Source of the DNA: Wolbachia endosymbiont of Diaphorina citri
GTDB taxonomy: Bacteria; Pseudomonadota; Alphaproteobacteria; Rickettsiales; Anaplasmataceae
Reading direction: 5' to 3'
Length of the DNA stretch: 64,000 nt
Assembly (NCBI RefSeq): GCF_013096535.2
Contig: NZ_CP051265.2
Span: 1,178,001 to 1,242,000, forward strand
This document shows positions 55,469-64,000 of this stretch, piece by piece; positions within the stretch are counted from its first letter, which is position 1; every line of letters begins with the position of its first letter. The translations under genes and the position numbers were made by a program. The notes beneath the pieces are model-generated. The model had not been told where the DNA came from. It did not search any database and saw only the letters and a list, made by a program, of their open reading frames with translations.

Positions 55469-57403
55469 TTATGCCATAGGCTGAATGACGATACCATCAA
55501 ACTTCACTTCTTTGAGCTTTTCGTTTGGGGAAAAACCTTCAATTTCAAAATTCTGTACTGCTTCTCTCATAAATTCAGCTTCGTATGAAGTACTTGACAG
55601 CAGCTCTGTTGTTTCTTTAACATTAAATACTCTAGTTACTGGACTTTTCCAATTCGTGGTAACCTCCGTCCAGTGGTCTATATTTTTATTTAGAGTAATT
55701 TGTGCCGGAACTGGATCAAAAGCTTGATACGGATTAATTTTTTCACTTTTAGTCTGTAAAAGCTGTTCCAATACCGGCTCAAGTTCATACGGTAAAAGAT
55801 AAGGTTTTGTGCTCTTTTCAACATCAATAATTTCTACATCTATTGGTAAAATTAGTTCCTTATTTACTATTGCTGCAGACTGTGAAACTCCTTGATCACG
55901 CATATCATCGTCAAAAAACGAATCAACAAATACTCCTTTTTTCGTTGTAGGTTCTCTTGAATTTGCATCATTGCGTAGACGTTCCTCTGCAACCAGCGCA
56001 TAAAGATCATTTATTCCTTTTTTCATTGCTTCAAGCTCATTCATCGGTACAGCATGAATAGCACTATTCACTATTTTTACCCCTTCTTTTTCTCCGTTTT
56101 TCCATGTCTGATGAATGTAGCAGAGCAAAAGTTGTCCGCTAGGTGCTTTAGGCATTGATGGTCGCCAAGGGTGAGCTATACCTTTTATTCTCCTTACTAC
56201 TCCTTTGCTATCGATAGTAATTAAATCATAGCGGGGCATTTTCCAGGTGTAATCAATCAGAACCAAGCTGTTATCAACTGCTCCTTTTACTTTGCATCCC
56301 TGTTCACTTATATCTTCAGGGCTTACATGAGTACGACAGCGGTAAGTTATTTGATAACTACTTCCAGGAGCTGGTTCTTTACCTGGTAATGACCAATCAA
56401 CGTTTCCTGCATTTAACTTATAGTCTATACTATTTTCATAAATAACATTGCCTTGTTTAATTTGAATAATCTCAAGTACCGCAGAGTCAGGTATTGGATC
56501 AACAGCTCCTGAGTATGAACCGTGAGTAATGGTAATGGTTTTTTGAACAGTTATATCTACTTTTTTAATTTCACTTATTGGAAAATCATTAACCTTCAGT
56601 TCCATTACTCTTTGGCTATTTGGCTGAAAAGTATGTGGTTCTGATTCAACTGATTTTATATCTGGATCTTCATCAAAAGAAATGCGAATACTGTGAGGTA
56701 CCTCAATTTCATAACCATCAACATGAGCTTTGCCCTCATTAATTACAAATATTTTTTTTCCTCCTTCCCCCTCTTCCTTTTGCAGGAACATTACTTCAAG
56801 GCCATTTACAACGTAGGAACCATTTGCCTCTTTGTCATAACGAGCAAGAGCAGTAGTTACTATATTTGCTTGTGGTGGCGGTGAATGTTCTATCAATACT
56901 CCATTTTCAATATTGTAAATTGGGTAAAATTCGCCATTTGTAGAGTTAACAGTAACACTTTCTACTTGGTATCCCCAAATGGTGGAAACTTTAAGCCTTG
57001 CTGCCCCTACTTCTTGATAATTACGTGTACCAACAGCAGGATCACGAAGATTTTCGTCCTCAAGTTCTGTAATCGTAGATTCTAGATAATAAACACCTAT
57101 GCGAACTATAGTACTCAGTGGAATAACAAACTCTTCTTTTTCGACTTTTCTAACTGCTCCACGAAGATAGATTTTTCCTGACTCAAGTGTAACTTTACCA
57201 GTTTCCCCATCTATAATACAATTGCTTCCTGTTATAACATCGCCATCACGAAATATTGCATCACCTATGCCTTTAAGCTTAGAAAGAGCATACTCCTGAG
57301 TCTCATTTAATTCTGCAGACTGTAGACCTCTTCCAGCAAGAAATAAGCTTTTTTCGTATTCTTTGTCAGGATTAAAGCGGTTATAATAACTATTTAAGGT
57401 CAT
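55469..57403 (-). CDS. DUF4815-type phage structural protein
   Basis: 644 residues. The opening (YYNRFNPDKEYEKSLFLAGR, then LQSAELNETQEYALSKLKGI) and the strand NCIIDGETGKVTLESGKIYL match the DUF4815 family of phage virion proteins. Long beta-rich body. Complete, between the 227-residue gene and the 394-residue gene. Probably part of the baseplate wedge or fibre base. Confidence 0.7.
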   Translation of the reverse strand: MTLNSYYNRFNPDKEYEKSLFLAGRGLQSAELNETQEYALSKLKGIGDAIFRDGDVITGSNCIIDGETGKVTLESGKIYLRGAVRKVEKEEFVIPLSTIVRIGVYYLESTITELEDENLRDPAVGTRNYQEVGAARLKVSTIWGYQVESVTVNSTNGEFYPIYNIENGVLIEHSPPPQANIVTTALARYDKEANGSYVVNGLEVMFLQKEEGEGGKKIFVINEGKAHVDGYEIEVPHSIRISFDEDPDIKSVESEPHTFQPNSQRVMELKVNDFPISEIKKVDITVQKTITITHGSYSGAVDPIPDSAVLEIIQIKQGNVIYENSIDYKLNAGNVDWSLPGKEPAPGSSYQITYRCRTHVSPEDISEQGCKVKGAVDNSLVLIDYTWKMPRYDLITIDSKGVVRRIKGIAHPWRPSMPKAPSGQLLLCYIHQTWKNGEKEGVKIVNSAIHAVPMNELEAMKKGINDLYALVAEERLRNDANSREPTTKKGVFVDSFFDDDMRDQGVSQSAAIVNKELILPIDVEIIDVEKSTKPYLLPYELEPVLEQLLQTKSEKINPYQAFDPVPAQITLNKNIDHWTEVTTNWKSPVTRVFNVKETTELLSSTSYEAEFMREAVQNFEIEGFSPNEKLKEVKFDGIVIQPMA

Positions 57404-57409
57404 TTTTTT

Positions 57410-58093
57410 TCAAAAAGTTACAACAAATGAAAAAGTTTCCCGAGTTGCAGATGTTCTGATAAGTGGTACGGTATGTTCTAAAACTAACAAAATTCCAGGA
57501 TTTTCCACGTCTTTTGGTTCAAAATATCTCTGTCCAGGAGGCAACTTTTCTTTTACCTTTGTACCAACCATAACTCCTAATTCCCGTATAACTTGATTTG
57601 CTGCGTCCGTGAAATTGAAAGTGAATTTGAGAAAAAGATTATTGGTTGGTACATTTGAGGGTCTAAACCTTCCAGAAGGAGTTACAAGTTCTCCATTCTC
57701 ATCACCTGTGCAGAAGAGAACCTCATCTGCAGTACGTCTGCCAAGTTCATTCAAGAGCTTTATAGAATTTATAGATTCAGGTGGTGTGCTTTGAGTATAT
57801 TCTACAGTAACTGCACTATTTGCCGTGATAGAGCTATTTTCCGTAAGTTTTATTACACCAGTACTGCTATCAACTGTATAGTCAACACTTGACTGATACA
57901 CTGTTTGTCCTGTAAAAACCCTTACATCTTTAATAGTGTGGTGATCTAGAGCTATTTCACCCTCAACAAAAACTTTTTCGACCTGATGGCTACTTCCAGA
58001 GCTTGAATCACCACTTCCCCAAGCAAGATGTAGAGATTGCTCTTTTATGCTGGCTGCTATTGCTGCTCTTCCTGATTGTGTAAGAATTGACAC
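57410..58093 (-). CDS. Phage tail protein, first gene of the tail operon here
   Basis: 227 residues from GTG 58093. MSILTQSGRAAIAASIKEQS and LHLAWGSGD resemble the N terminus of baseplate-associated tail proteins of P2-like phages; a beta-rich middle and FVVTF end. Complete. It follows a 250-bp divergent control region, so this is likely the head of a minus-strand transcript. Confidence 0.6.
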   Translation of the reverse strand: MSILTQSGRAAIAASIKEQSLHLAWGSGDSSSGSSHQVEKVFVEGEIALDHHTIKDVRVFTGQTVYQSSVDYTVDSSTGVIKLTENSSITANSAVTVEYTQSTPPESINSIKLLNELGRRTADEVLFCTGDENGELVTPSGRFRPSNVPTNNLFLKFTFNFTDAANQVIRELGVMVGTKVKEKLPPGQRYFEPKDVENPGILLVLEHTVPLIRTSATRETFSFVVTF

Positions 58094-58344
58094 CTGTGAT
58101 GAGTTTGAAAGGCTTATATAATATATATTCAGGATTTGGAAAATTTTTGTCCAAAAAAAATGAATTTTTGCCTAATTTTTTGTTGCAGTATTATTTAAAA
58201 ATCGAACTGTATTATTCTCGAAAAAAAACAATAGAATATCAATAGGTTAAAAATTGCATCTGTATTATTTATTTTTGCTCCTGTCCTACAAAGTGCACCT
58301 ATAAGTTCTCATCCTTAAAGCATTAATTGTTTTAGGGACAAGTT
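58094..58344. promoter_or_regulatory. Divergent control region of the prophage
   Basis: Between the minus-strand tail genes and the plus-strand regulator. AT-rich with long A and T runs and aataatatat-type tracts, so it should contain both promoters. I cannot fix -35/-10 boxes. An RBS-like agggac sits just before the sigma gene ATG. Confidence 0.45.
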
Positions 58345-58833
58345 ATGAAACTAAAAACTGCCATAGTTGTTCAAAATATACGGTATCAAGCTAAGAGATT
58401 AAAACTTTTTGAATGCTTTGCTCATGAAACTCATGAAGATCTTGAGCAAGAACTTTTCTGTGAAATTTGGACTTATCTTGATAGATATGATGAAAGTAAA
58501 GGTAGCTTTAACACTTTTGTAGCAAGATTAACTGAACGTCGTGCCAATAACTTATTGGAGAAACAACTATGTATGAAGCGCAATATTAATAACTATGTCA
58601 ATATTGAGAAAACAGAAGCTTTTGAAGATGAAGTAGCGAAACGTACTGATGTAGATTACATGATTTCAACGCTACCAAGAAAGATGCAAAAGATATGCGA
58701 ACAACTCAAGTACTTTAACTTATATGAAGTTGCTAAGATGAACAACATATCAAGAACTACTTTAAATACTATGGTAAGAAAAATACGTATAAAACTCTCT
58801 TCCATCTACTACAAGAGCAAAAAGAAAAATTGA
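58345..58833 (+). CDS. Phage-encoded sigma-70-family factor
   Basis: 162 residues. Region 2 style sequence DLEQELFCEIWTYLDRYDES followed by KGSFNTFVARLTERRANN, the core-binding and -10 recognition helix pair; a short linker; then region 4-like helix-turn-helix (YEVAKMNNISRTTLNTMVRK, RIRIKLSS). Similar small sigma-like regulators are known in WO prophages. It probably directs RNA polymerase to phage late promoters, perhaps the tail operon that starts next to it. Confidence 0.7.
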   Translation: MKLKTAIVVQNIRYQAKRLKLFECFAHETHEDLEQELFCEIWTYLDRYDESKGSFNTFVARLTERRANNLLEKQLCMKRNINNYVNIEKTEAFEDEVAKRTDVDYMISTLPRKMQKICEQLKYFNLYEVAKMNNISRTTLNTMVRKIRIKLSSIYYKSKKKN

Positions 58834-58885
58834 ACATAAATTCTACCTTTCCTGAATATATAACATATACCATTGAGGTGAATAA

Positions 58886-59698
58886 ATGACTTTTAAAATT
58901 TTAAATAATAATGAAAGATTGAAAACAACTACAGGCATAAAAGTAGTAATTTTTGGTCCTTACGGTATTGGTAAAACCAGCCTATTAAAGACTATAAGTG
59001 AACCAACACTATGTCTTGACTTTGAAGCAGGTCTGCTTGCTGTTCAAGATTGGCAGGGAGATTCTATTAGTGTTCGTACTTGGAATCAAGCTCGGGATAT
59101 TGCCTGCCTAATTGGTGGTCCAAACCCTGCGCTGAAATCTGACCAAGCATACAGTCAAAAACACCATGAACATGTATCTGGCAAGTATAAAGATCTTCTT
59201 TCTGAAGTTTCTAAATACCGATGCATCTTTGTAGATAGTATAACCGTTGCTTCACGTTTATGTCTTTTATGGGCAAGGATGCAACCTGAGTGTTTTTCTG
59301 ATAGATCGGGAAAAGAAGACAAAAGAGCTGCTTATGGGTTACTTGCTCAAGAGATGATGGCTTGGCTCAATCAGTTTCAACATATCAGAGATAAAGACAT
59401 CATCATAGTTGGCACATTAGGTCAATATCTCGATGACTGCAATCGTCCAACTTGGCTACCTCAATGTGAAGGAACTAAAACTGCTAGTGAGATTCCAGGG
59501 ATAGTTGACGAAGTAATCAGTATGGTTGGAATCAAGAAAGATGATGGCACGGAGAAACGTTCATTTGTCTGTCAGACTATTAATAGTTGGGGATATCCAG
59601 CTAAAGATCGCAGTGGCTGCTTGAATATGGTTGAAGAACCACATTTGGGTAAATTACTTGCAAAAATTAAAGCCAAAACTTTGGCACCTATTGCTTAA
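58886..59698 (+). CDS. Phage RecA-like ATPase (AAA_24 type)
   Basis: 270 residues with Walker A FGPYGIGKTSLLK at about residue 25-37, DFEAGLLAVQDW and a Walker B-like RCIFVDSITVASR. This is the AAA_24 phage nucleotide-binding family, usually found in replication or recombination modules beside a DUF669 gene, as here (60562). Complete. Confidence 0.75.
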   Translation: MTFKILNNNERLKTTTGIKVVIFGPYGIGKTSLLKTISEPTLCLDFEAGLLAVQDWQGDSISVRTWNQARDIACLIGGPNPALKSDQAYSQKHHEHVSGKYKDLLSEVSKYRCIFVDSITVASRLCLLWARMQPECFSDRSGKEDKRAAYGLLAQEMMAWLNQFQHIRDKDIIIVGTLGQYLDDCNRPTWLPQCEGTKTASEIPGIVDEVISMVGIKKDDGTEKRSFVCQTINSWGYPAKDRSGCLNMVEEPHLGKLLAKIKAKTLAPIA

Positions 59699-59721
59699 TT
59701 AAAAATTGGAGAATAATTATT

Positions 59722-60528
59722 ATGGAACAAAGCTTTTTCAATATCGGTCAAAAAATTCCCTTTTTCAGTGTGAAAGAATACTTGAATGATCAATCACCAA
59801 TACCAGAAGATATAATCTCGCCAAGGATTCTGACAAAAAGAGGTCTATTAGTACTGGGTGGCCCACCTAAGATTGGCAAAAGCGACTTTTTGATCTCTTG
59901 GCTTGTTTACATGGCTGCTGGAGTTTCATTTTTGGGTATGACTCCAAGCAAACCTATGAAAATTTTCTATCTGCAAACTGAAATTGAATATGAATATATG
60001 AAAGAACGTTTGCAACAACTTCAACTGGATAACGAACTTTTGAATATAGCTGCCAATAACTTAATCATTACACCAAGAGTACAATTATCTTTCAGCAGTG
60101 AAGAAATAGATGAAATTAAAAATGTTATTAAAGAGCGTTTTAAACCTGATATTATTGCAATCGATCCTCTTCGCAACATCTTCAACTCAAGTGAATATGG
60201 CAATGAAAATGACAATAGCGCTATGCTATTCTTTTTGCAAAAAACGCTTGAAAGACTGAGAAATGTTATCAATCCAGATTCGGGCATAATACTCACTCAC
60301 CACACAAAAAAATTATCGAAAAAGATGCTGGAAGAAGATCCATTTCAAGGCCTAAGCGGTGCTGGATCTTTACGTGGATTTTATAGCACTGGCATGGTGA
60401 TGTTTGCTCATGATGAGGAAAGCACTGTCCGTCAAATAGTATTTGAGCTTCGTAATGGTGAACGTGTAGCAAGTAAGCTTGTTGATAAGATAGATGGTCG
60501 TTGGAAGCTTGCAGACCAATGGAGTTGA
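59722..60528 (+). CDS. AAA_25/RepA-type helicase-like ATPase, short paralogue
   Basis: 268 residues. Walker A LGGPPKIGKSDFLISW near residue 45, then IFYLQTEIEYEYMKERLQQL, Walker B IIAIDPLRNIF and the THHTKK motif near residue 193, followed by GLSGAGSLRGFYSTG. The family includes plasmid RepA helicases. It lacks the primase domains seen in the relatives at 61038 and 62261. RBS ggaga precedes the ATG. Confidence 0.75.
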   Translation: MEQSFFNIGQKIPFFSVKEYLNDQSPIPEDIISPRILTKRGLLVLGGPPKIGKSDFLISWLVYMAAGVSFLGMTPSKPMKIFYLQTEIEYEYMKERLQQLQLDNELLNIAANNLIITPRVQLSFSSEEIDEIKNVIKERFKPDIIAIDPLRNIFNSSEYGNENDNSAMLFFLQKTLERLRNVINPDSGIILTHHTKKLSKKMLEEDPFQGLSGAGSLRGFYSTGMVMFAHDEESTVRQIVFELRNGERVASKLVDKIDGRWKLADQWS

Positions 60529-60561
60529 TTCCTTTTTTTCACTTAATTTATAGGAGACAAT

Positions 60562-61053
60562 ATGTTATCAGATTTTTTAACTGATTTTAATACTGCAAAA
60601 TTACAAAGTAATTTAATACCAAAAGGTACAATAGTCAAGGTAAAAATGGCAATTAAACCAGGAGGTTATGAAAATTGGTTCACTAAAAGCTACACTACTG
60701 GCAGCATCTATTTAAACGTTGAATTTACTGTCACTGAAGGTCCATATGCAAAACGCAAGATTTTTCAAGTAATTGGTATTAAAAGTGGCAAAGCAAGAGT
60801 TGAAGGAGAAGATACTTGGGGAGAATCTGGACGTTCTATGCTTAGAAGCATTTTGGAGTCAGCACGAAATATTCATGCACATGACACTTCAGAGAAAGCG
60901 GTTACTGCTAGAAAAATCAACTCTATAGCTGATTTTAACGGGTTAGAGTTTACTGCAAAAGTTGGTATTGAAGCTGATCGGTATGGAGAAAAGAACAAGA
61001 TTGCTACGGTTATTACTCCAGAACAATCTGAAGTTGATTGGTTGCCATTTTGA
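60562..61053 (+). CDS. DUF669-like phage protein (putative ssDNA-binding)
   Basis: 163 residues. Segments KVKMAIKPGGYENWFT, YLNVEFTVTEGPYAKRKIFQ and EDTWGESGRSMLRSILESAR fit the DUF669 group of phage proteins that accompany an AAA_24 ATPase and are thought to bind single-stranded DNA. Its last 16 bases overlap the next gene. RBS taggaga before the ATG. Confidence 0.65.
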   Translation: MLSDFLTDFNTAKLQSNLIPKGTIVKVKMAIKPGGYENWFTKSYTTGSIYLNVEFTVTEGPYAKRKIFQVIGIKSGKARVEGEDTWGESGRSMLRSILESARNIHAHDTSEKAVTARKINSIADFNGLEFTAKVGIEADRYGEKNKIATVITPEQSEVDWLPF

Positions 61054-62225
61054 AGTACGACGAAGAGAAGCTCTGGATTGCTGTAATTGAGAGAGCTATC
61101 AAAGATGCAGCAGGAAAAAATCCAGAGCTAAAGAAAGAAGCAATTAAATGGTTTGATTCAGAGTCTTTTGAAACTGTTTGTGAGCTAGCTAATCTCAGCT
61201 CTAAACGTATGAAAAGTATGTATGGGGGTTTTATGCAGAGAAAGGAAATAAAAGGATTATTGATTGATAATATTAAGAAGTGTGTACCTTACCTAATTCC
61301 AAACGGTAATTTTTATCGAGAGAGGACTTATGTTGGCAATTTTGATGGGAATACGATTACAGTTAAAATAGTAGGTAAAGAAACTGGAAACTGGCGTAAT
61401 TTTACTAAAGGAATTAGTGGTGATATTATCGATCTTTGGACTTTAGTTAAAGGTGATATAAATTCCGCTAAGAAGTGGTTAAATACTAAAGAAAACACAA
61501 CAGAACATAAAATTACATCGTTTTCAGCAAAGCATTACTTAAATGATAAATCACCAATGCCAAAAGATATAATAGGCCCAAGAATTCTAACTCCAAGTGG
61601 TCTTTTGGTCATAGGTGGAGCTCCTAAAATAGGAAAGAGTAATTTTCTACTTTCCATGTTGGTACATTTAGCTGCTGGAGTATCATTTCTTGATATGAAG
61701 CCTGCAAGGCCACTTAAGATATTCTATCTACAGAATGAAATGGAATATAGAGAGCGCTTACAGAAGCTAAGAATCAGCAAGAAAATCCTTGATGCAGGAA
61801 CAGAAAACTTAGTTATTACTAAAAAAGTACAGTTAACTTTGAATGTGGAAAAAATAAAGGAAATTATGTCGGAAAATCTCGATGTAAAAACAGTTGATCT
61901 TATAGTAATAGACTCTGTTTTTGATTATAGGAGTATGATCTCTTTTCTGCAAAATAGTATTGATGAACTACGCTCTATAACTAATCCTGCTGCTGGAGTA
62001 ATAGTTACACATTACACCAAAAAAGTGTCAACAACCACGTTAAAAAAGAATCCATTTCAAGCATTGAGTGGTGCTAATGTTTTAAGAAGTTTATATACAT
62101 CTGGAGTAATGATATTTAGGCCAGAAAGGAATACTCTGCAATTGATGTACGAACTTAAAAACGGCAAACCAATACCAACAAAATTCATAAATATGGTTAA
62201 CGGACGCTGGATAGCTACAGCTTAA
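61038..62225 (+). CDS. Primase-remnant/AAA_25 ATPase, middle paralogue
   Basis: 395 residues from a TTG (61038; TTG 61050 is the alternative, with no ATG near). Three parts. First, a small helical domain (KEAIKWFDSESFETVCELAN). Second, a region matching the N-terminal part of the next gene (LIPNGNFYRERTYVGNFDGN ... GDIIDLW), but with the TOPRIM absent. Third, the AAA_25 ATPase with Walker A IGGAPKIGKSNF. In the Walker B region it reads LIVIDSVFDYRS where its sisters have IDPLRNIF plus about 12 more residues, and THYTKK replaces THHTKK. So it may be a degenerating copy, though the frame is open. Confidence 0.65.
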   Translation: MVAILKYDEEKLWIAVIERAIKDAAGKNPELKKEAIKWFDSESFETVCELANLSSKRMKSMYGGFMQRKEIKGLLIDNIKKCVPYLIPNGNFYRERTYVGNFDGNTITVKIVGKETGNWRNFTKGISGDIIDLWTLVKGDINSAKKWLNTKENTTEHKITSFSAKHYLNDKSPMPKDIIGPRILTPSGLLVIGGAPKIGKSNFLLSMLVHLAAGVSFLDMKPARPLKIFYLQNEMEYRERLQKLRISKKILDAGTENLVITKKVQLTLNVEKIKEIMSENLDVKTVDLIVIDSVFDYRSMISFLQNSIDELRSITNPAAGVIVTHYTKKVSTTTLKKNPFQALSGANVLRSLYTSGVMIFRPERNTLQLMYELKNGKPIPTKFINMVNGRWIATA

Positions 62226-62260
62226 CCAAATTTCTAAACTTTAAATATATTGGAGATTTT

Positions 62261-64000
62261 ATGGGTATCTATTGTGATTTTAATACTGCAGCTCCACGAA
62301 AAAATGCACCGTTAGTAGAAAAAGAACAACTTAAAGCTCAGCTTCTGTTAAATATCAGATCATGCCTTTCTTATCTATTGCCAAGAGGGATTTTTTGTGG
62401 TGATAAGTTTTATGTAGGCAATATACAAGGTGATAAAGGCAAGAGTCTAGTAGTAGAATTAAGTGGCAGTGAAGCTGGCCTATGGCATGATTTTGCAACA
62501 GGAGAAGGTGGTGATATCATTGATCTTTGGGCAGGAGTACATAGAAAAAGTACGAGAATAGAGTTTCCTGAAGTAATGACTTCTATAGCTCAGTGGCTTG
62601 GTCATTTCAAAACTTCAAGTAGTCCAACTGCATATTGGGATTATTACGATGAAAACGGCCAAGCTATTGTTAGAGTATATCGTTATGATGATGATAGTGG
62701 AAAGAGATATCTTCCTTTTGATATCAAAAAATCCACCTTTAGTGTACCAGAGATAAGGCCACTATATAATATTCCAGGTATTTTAAAGTCCGATAAAGTT
62801 GTTCTGGTTGAGGGAGAAAAATGTGCAGAAGCGCTGATAGAGAAAGGAATAACTGCAACAACAGCAATGTCAGGAGCAAATGCACCTATTGAGAAGACAG
62901 ATTGGACTCCACTTAAAGGTAAACATGTTATTATTTGGCCAGATAATGATGAACCAGGTAAGAAATACGCTGAAAAATCTGCTATGAAACTTACTTGTCT
63001 TGGAGTTGAAGAACTTTGCATTTTGGAAATACCTAAAGATAAACCAAAGGGTTGGGACGCTGCTGATTGCGTGAAAGAAGGTATAAATGTTGAAAAATTC
63101 TTATCTTTAATTCTTCAAGTTCCATATGTGAAAAAACTATCAACTACCGAGGAATTCTCGAAAGTTCAAAAAGCAGGACGTTGCATTTCACTTTCAGCAA
63201 TTCCAGTAATAAAGTATTTAAAGGATAAATCACCAATGCCGAAAGACATAATAGCTCCAAGAATTTTAACTCCAGGAGGACTATTGGTGTTTGCAGGTGC
63301 ACCTAAGGTTGGAAAAAGTGATTTTCTTATTTCTTGGTTATTACACATGGCAGGAGGAATTCCATTTTTGAACATGATGCCCACAAGACCTTTGAAAATC
63401 TTTTACTTACAAACTGAAATTGGCTATCACTATATGCGTGAACGTCTTCAGCAGATTAAACTAAATGAAGAACTTCTTGAAATTGCTGGATATAACTTAG
63501 TTATTACACCACAAGTGGAGTTACTTCTAAATGATGATAGTATAGAGATTATTGTAGATAAAATAGAAAGTTCATTTGGCTCGAATGCAGTTGATATAAT
63601 AGCAATAGATCCACTACGCAATATTTTTGATGCCGGCGAGAATAGTAGTGAAAATGACAACAATGCTATGTTATTCTTTCTACAAGAAAGGGTTGGTAAA
63701 TTGAGAAAGCTGGCTAATCAAGATGCAGGAGTTATTTTAGTACACCACACAAAGAAGATGCAAAAGAAATCATTGGAAGAAGACCCATTTCAAAGTTTTA
63801 GCGGTGCAAGCAGTTTAAGGGGATTTTATACTACAGGAATAATTATGCACAGACCAGATGAACAACAAAGTAAACGTCAGCTAATCTTTGAGTTACGCAA
63901 TGGTCATGCTATTGCATCAAAATACGTTGATAAAATTAACAATAACTGGTACGTGGTTGATTATGAATCGCAAAGACTTGTGAATAAAGATTATGGTCAA
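62261..64000 (+). CDS. TOPRIM primase-AAA_25 helicase fusion, cut by window end
   Basis: At least 580 residues, open at the right edge. N-terminal domain shared with the middle paralogue (LLPRGIFCGDKFYVG ... GGDIIDLWAGVH), then a TOPRIM domain with Glu in VVLVEGEKCAEAL and the acidic pair in IIWPDNDEPGKK, and the AAA_25 part with Walker A FAGAPKVGKSDFLISW, Walker B IIAIDPLRNIFD and the HHTKK motif. This is a two-activity phage replication protein: primase plus RepA-type helicase. RBS ggagatttt precedes the ATG. Third and longest of three related ATPase genes in a row. Confidence 0.85.
   Translation, partial: MGIYCDFNTAAPRKNAPLVEKEQLKAQLLLNIRSCLSYLLPRGIFCGDKFYVGNIQGDKGKSLVVELSGSEAGLWHDFATGEGGDIIDLWAGVHRKSTRIEFPEVMTSIAQWLGHFKTSSSPTAYWDYYDENGQAIVRVYRYDDDSGKRYLPFDIKKSTFSVPEIRPLYNIPGILKSDKVVLVEGEKCAEALIEKGITATTAMSGANAPIEKTDWTPLKGKHVIIWPDNDEPGKKYAEKSAMKLTCLGVEELCILEIPKDKPKGWDAADCVKEGINVEKFLSLILQVPYVKKLSTTEEFSKVQKAGRCISLSAIPVIKYLKDKSPMPKDIIAPRILTPGGLLVFAGAPKVGKSDFLISWLLHMAGGIPFLNMMPTRPLKIFYLQTEIGYHYMRERLQQIKLNEELLEIAGYNLVITPQVELLLNDDSIEIIVDKIESSFGSNAVDIIAIDPLRNIFDAGENSSENDNNAMLFFLQERVGKLRKLANQDAGVILVHHTKKMQKKSLEEDPFQSFSGASSLRGFYTTGIIMHRPDEQQSKRQLIFELRNGHAIASKYVDKINNNWYVVDYESQRLVNKDYGQ

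Larger units (their letters stand above)
46295..64000. mobile_element. Rearranged WO-type prophage (partial)
   Basis: Region from the broken cifB gene to the window end: cif locus, IS110, minus-strand tail genes (tube, partial tube, sheath, assembly, fibre, baseplate) and plus-strand regulator and replication genes. No integrase, head, or tape-measure genes are in the window. The tail series ends at the tube gene instead of going on to E, T, U and D, so the prophage has lost or moved part of its tail genes. The right boundary is outside the window. Confidence 0.8.

Overview
The window is AT-rich alphaproteobacterial DNA and reads as a Wolbachia chromosome. The grounds are the ribA-virB8-virB9-virB10-virB11-virD4-wspB cluster, several ankyrin-repeat genes, scattered short palindromic repeats of the 'gtcatcccagt..actgggatgac' type, a WO-type prophage, and a damaged cytoplasmic-incompatibility (cif) locus. 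I ran no database search; names rest on motifs, lengths and gene order.

Layout. 1-8.0 kb: type IV secretion operon on the + strand, from ribA (cut by the window edge) through virB8-virD4 to the outer-membrane protein gene wspB. 8.1-14.6 kb: topA, an MFS transporter and radA, then a spacer that carries a second copy of the radA 3' tail. 14.6-21 kb: ftsY, the Fe-S cluster set iscU-iscA-hscB-hscA, lepB, a VirB2-like pilin and pdhB. 21-31 kb: a plastic stretch with two ankyrin genes, an IS982-like element with a split transposase, uvrA, a comF-like gene, an IS630 remnant and a membrane-anchored AAA+ ATPase. 31-40.8 kb: a large gene-transfer-agent-type tail protein, three tandem paralogues of an unrecognised family (one broken by a small deletion), a putative TcdA/TcdB-like glycosyltransferase, an LRR-DnaQ fusion and a small membrane protein. 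40.9-45.7 kb: housekeeping genes lipA, rpmB, a DciA-like gene, iscX, tRNA-Leu, rpsD and tkt.

46.3-64 kb is a rearranged WO prophage. It starts with a cifB-like gene (two PD-(D/E)XK nuclease sites, no deubiquitinase) split by a one-base frameshift. Just upstream lies a short 3' remnant that is probably cifA, cut off next to an IS110 transposase. Then comes a tail module on the minus strand in P2-like order (baseplate/fibre, assembly protein, sheath, tube), which stops after the tube gene where chaperone, tape-measure and late tail genes would be expected. Divergent from it is a + strand module: a sigma-70-like regulator, a RecA-like ATPase, a DUF669-like protein and three paralogous AAA_25/RepA-type ATPases. 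The last of these is fused to a TOPRIM primase and runs off the window.

How it fits together: the first 8 kb and the VirB2-like pilin at 19.7 kb supply parts of the Rickettsiales vir secretion apparatus. The ankyrin, AAA+, glycosyltransferase-like and paralogue-family genes are plausible effectors or surface factors. The prophage end is a record of decay: no intact cifA, a broken cifB, a truncated tail operon and a duplicated partial tube gene. The best targets for follow-up are the cif remnant, the glycosyltransferase-like gene with its flanking three-copy family, the LRR-DnaQ fusion, the HscB without an HPD motif, the palindromic repeat apparently inserted in frame in hscA, and the AAA_25 paralogue series.
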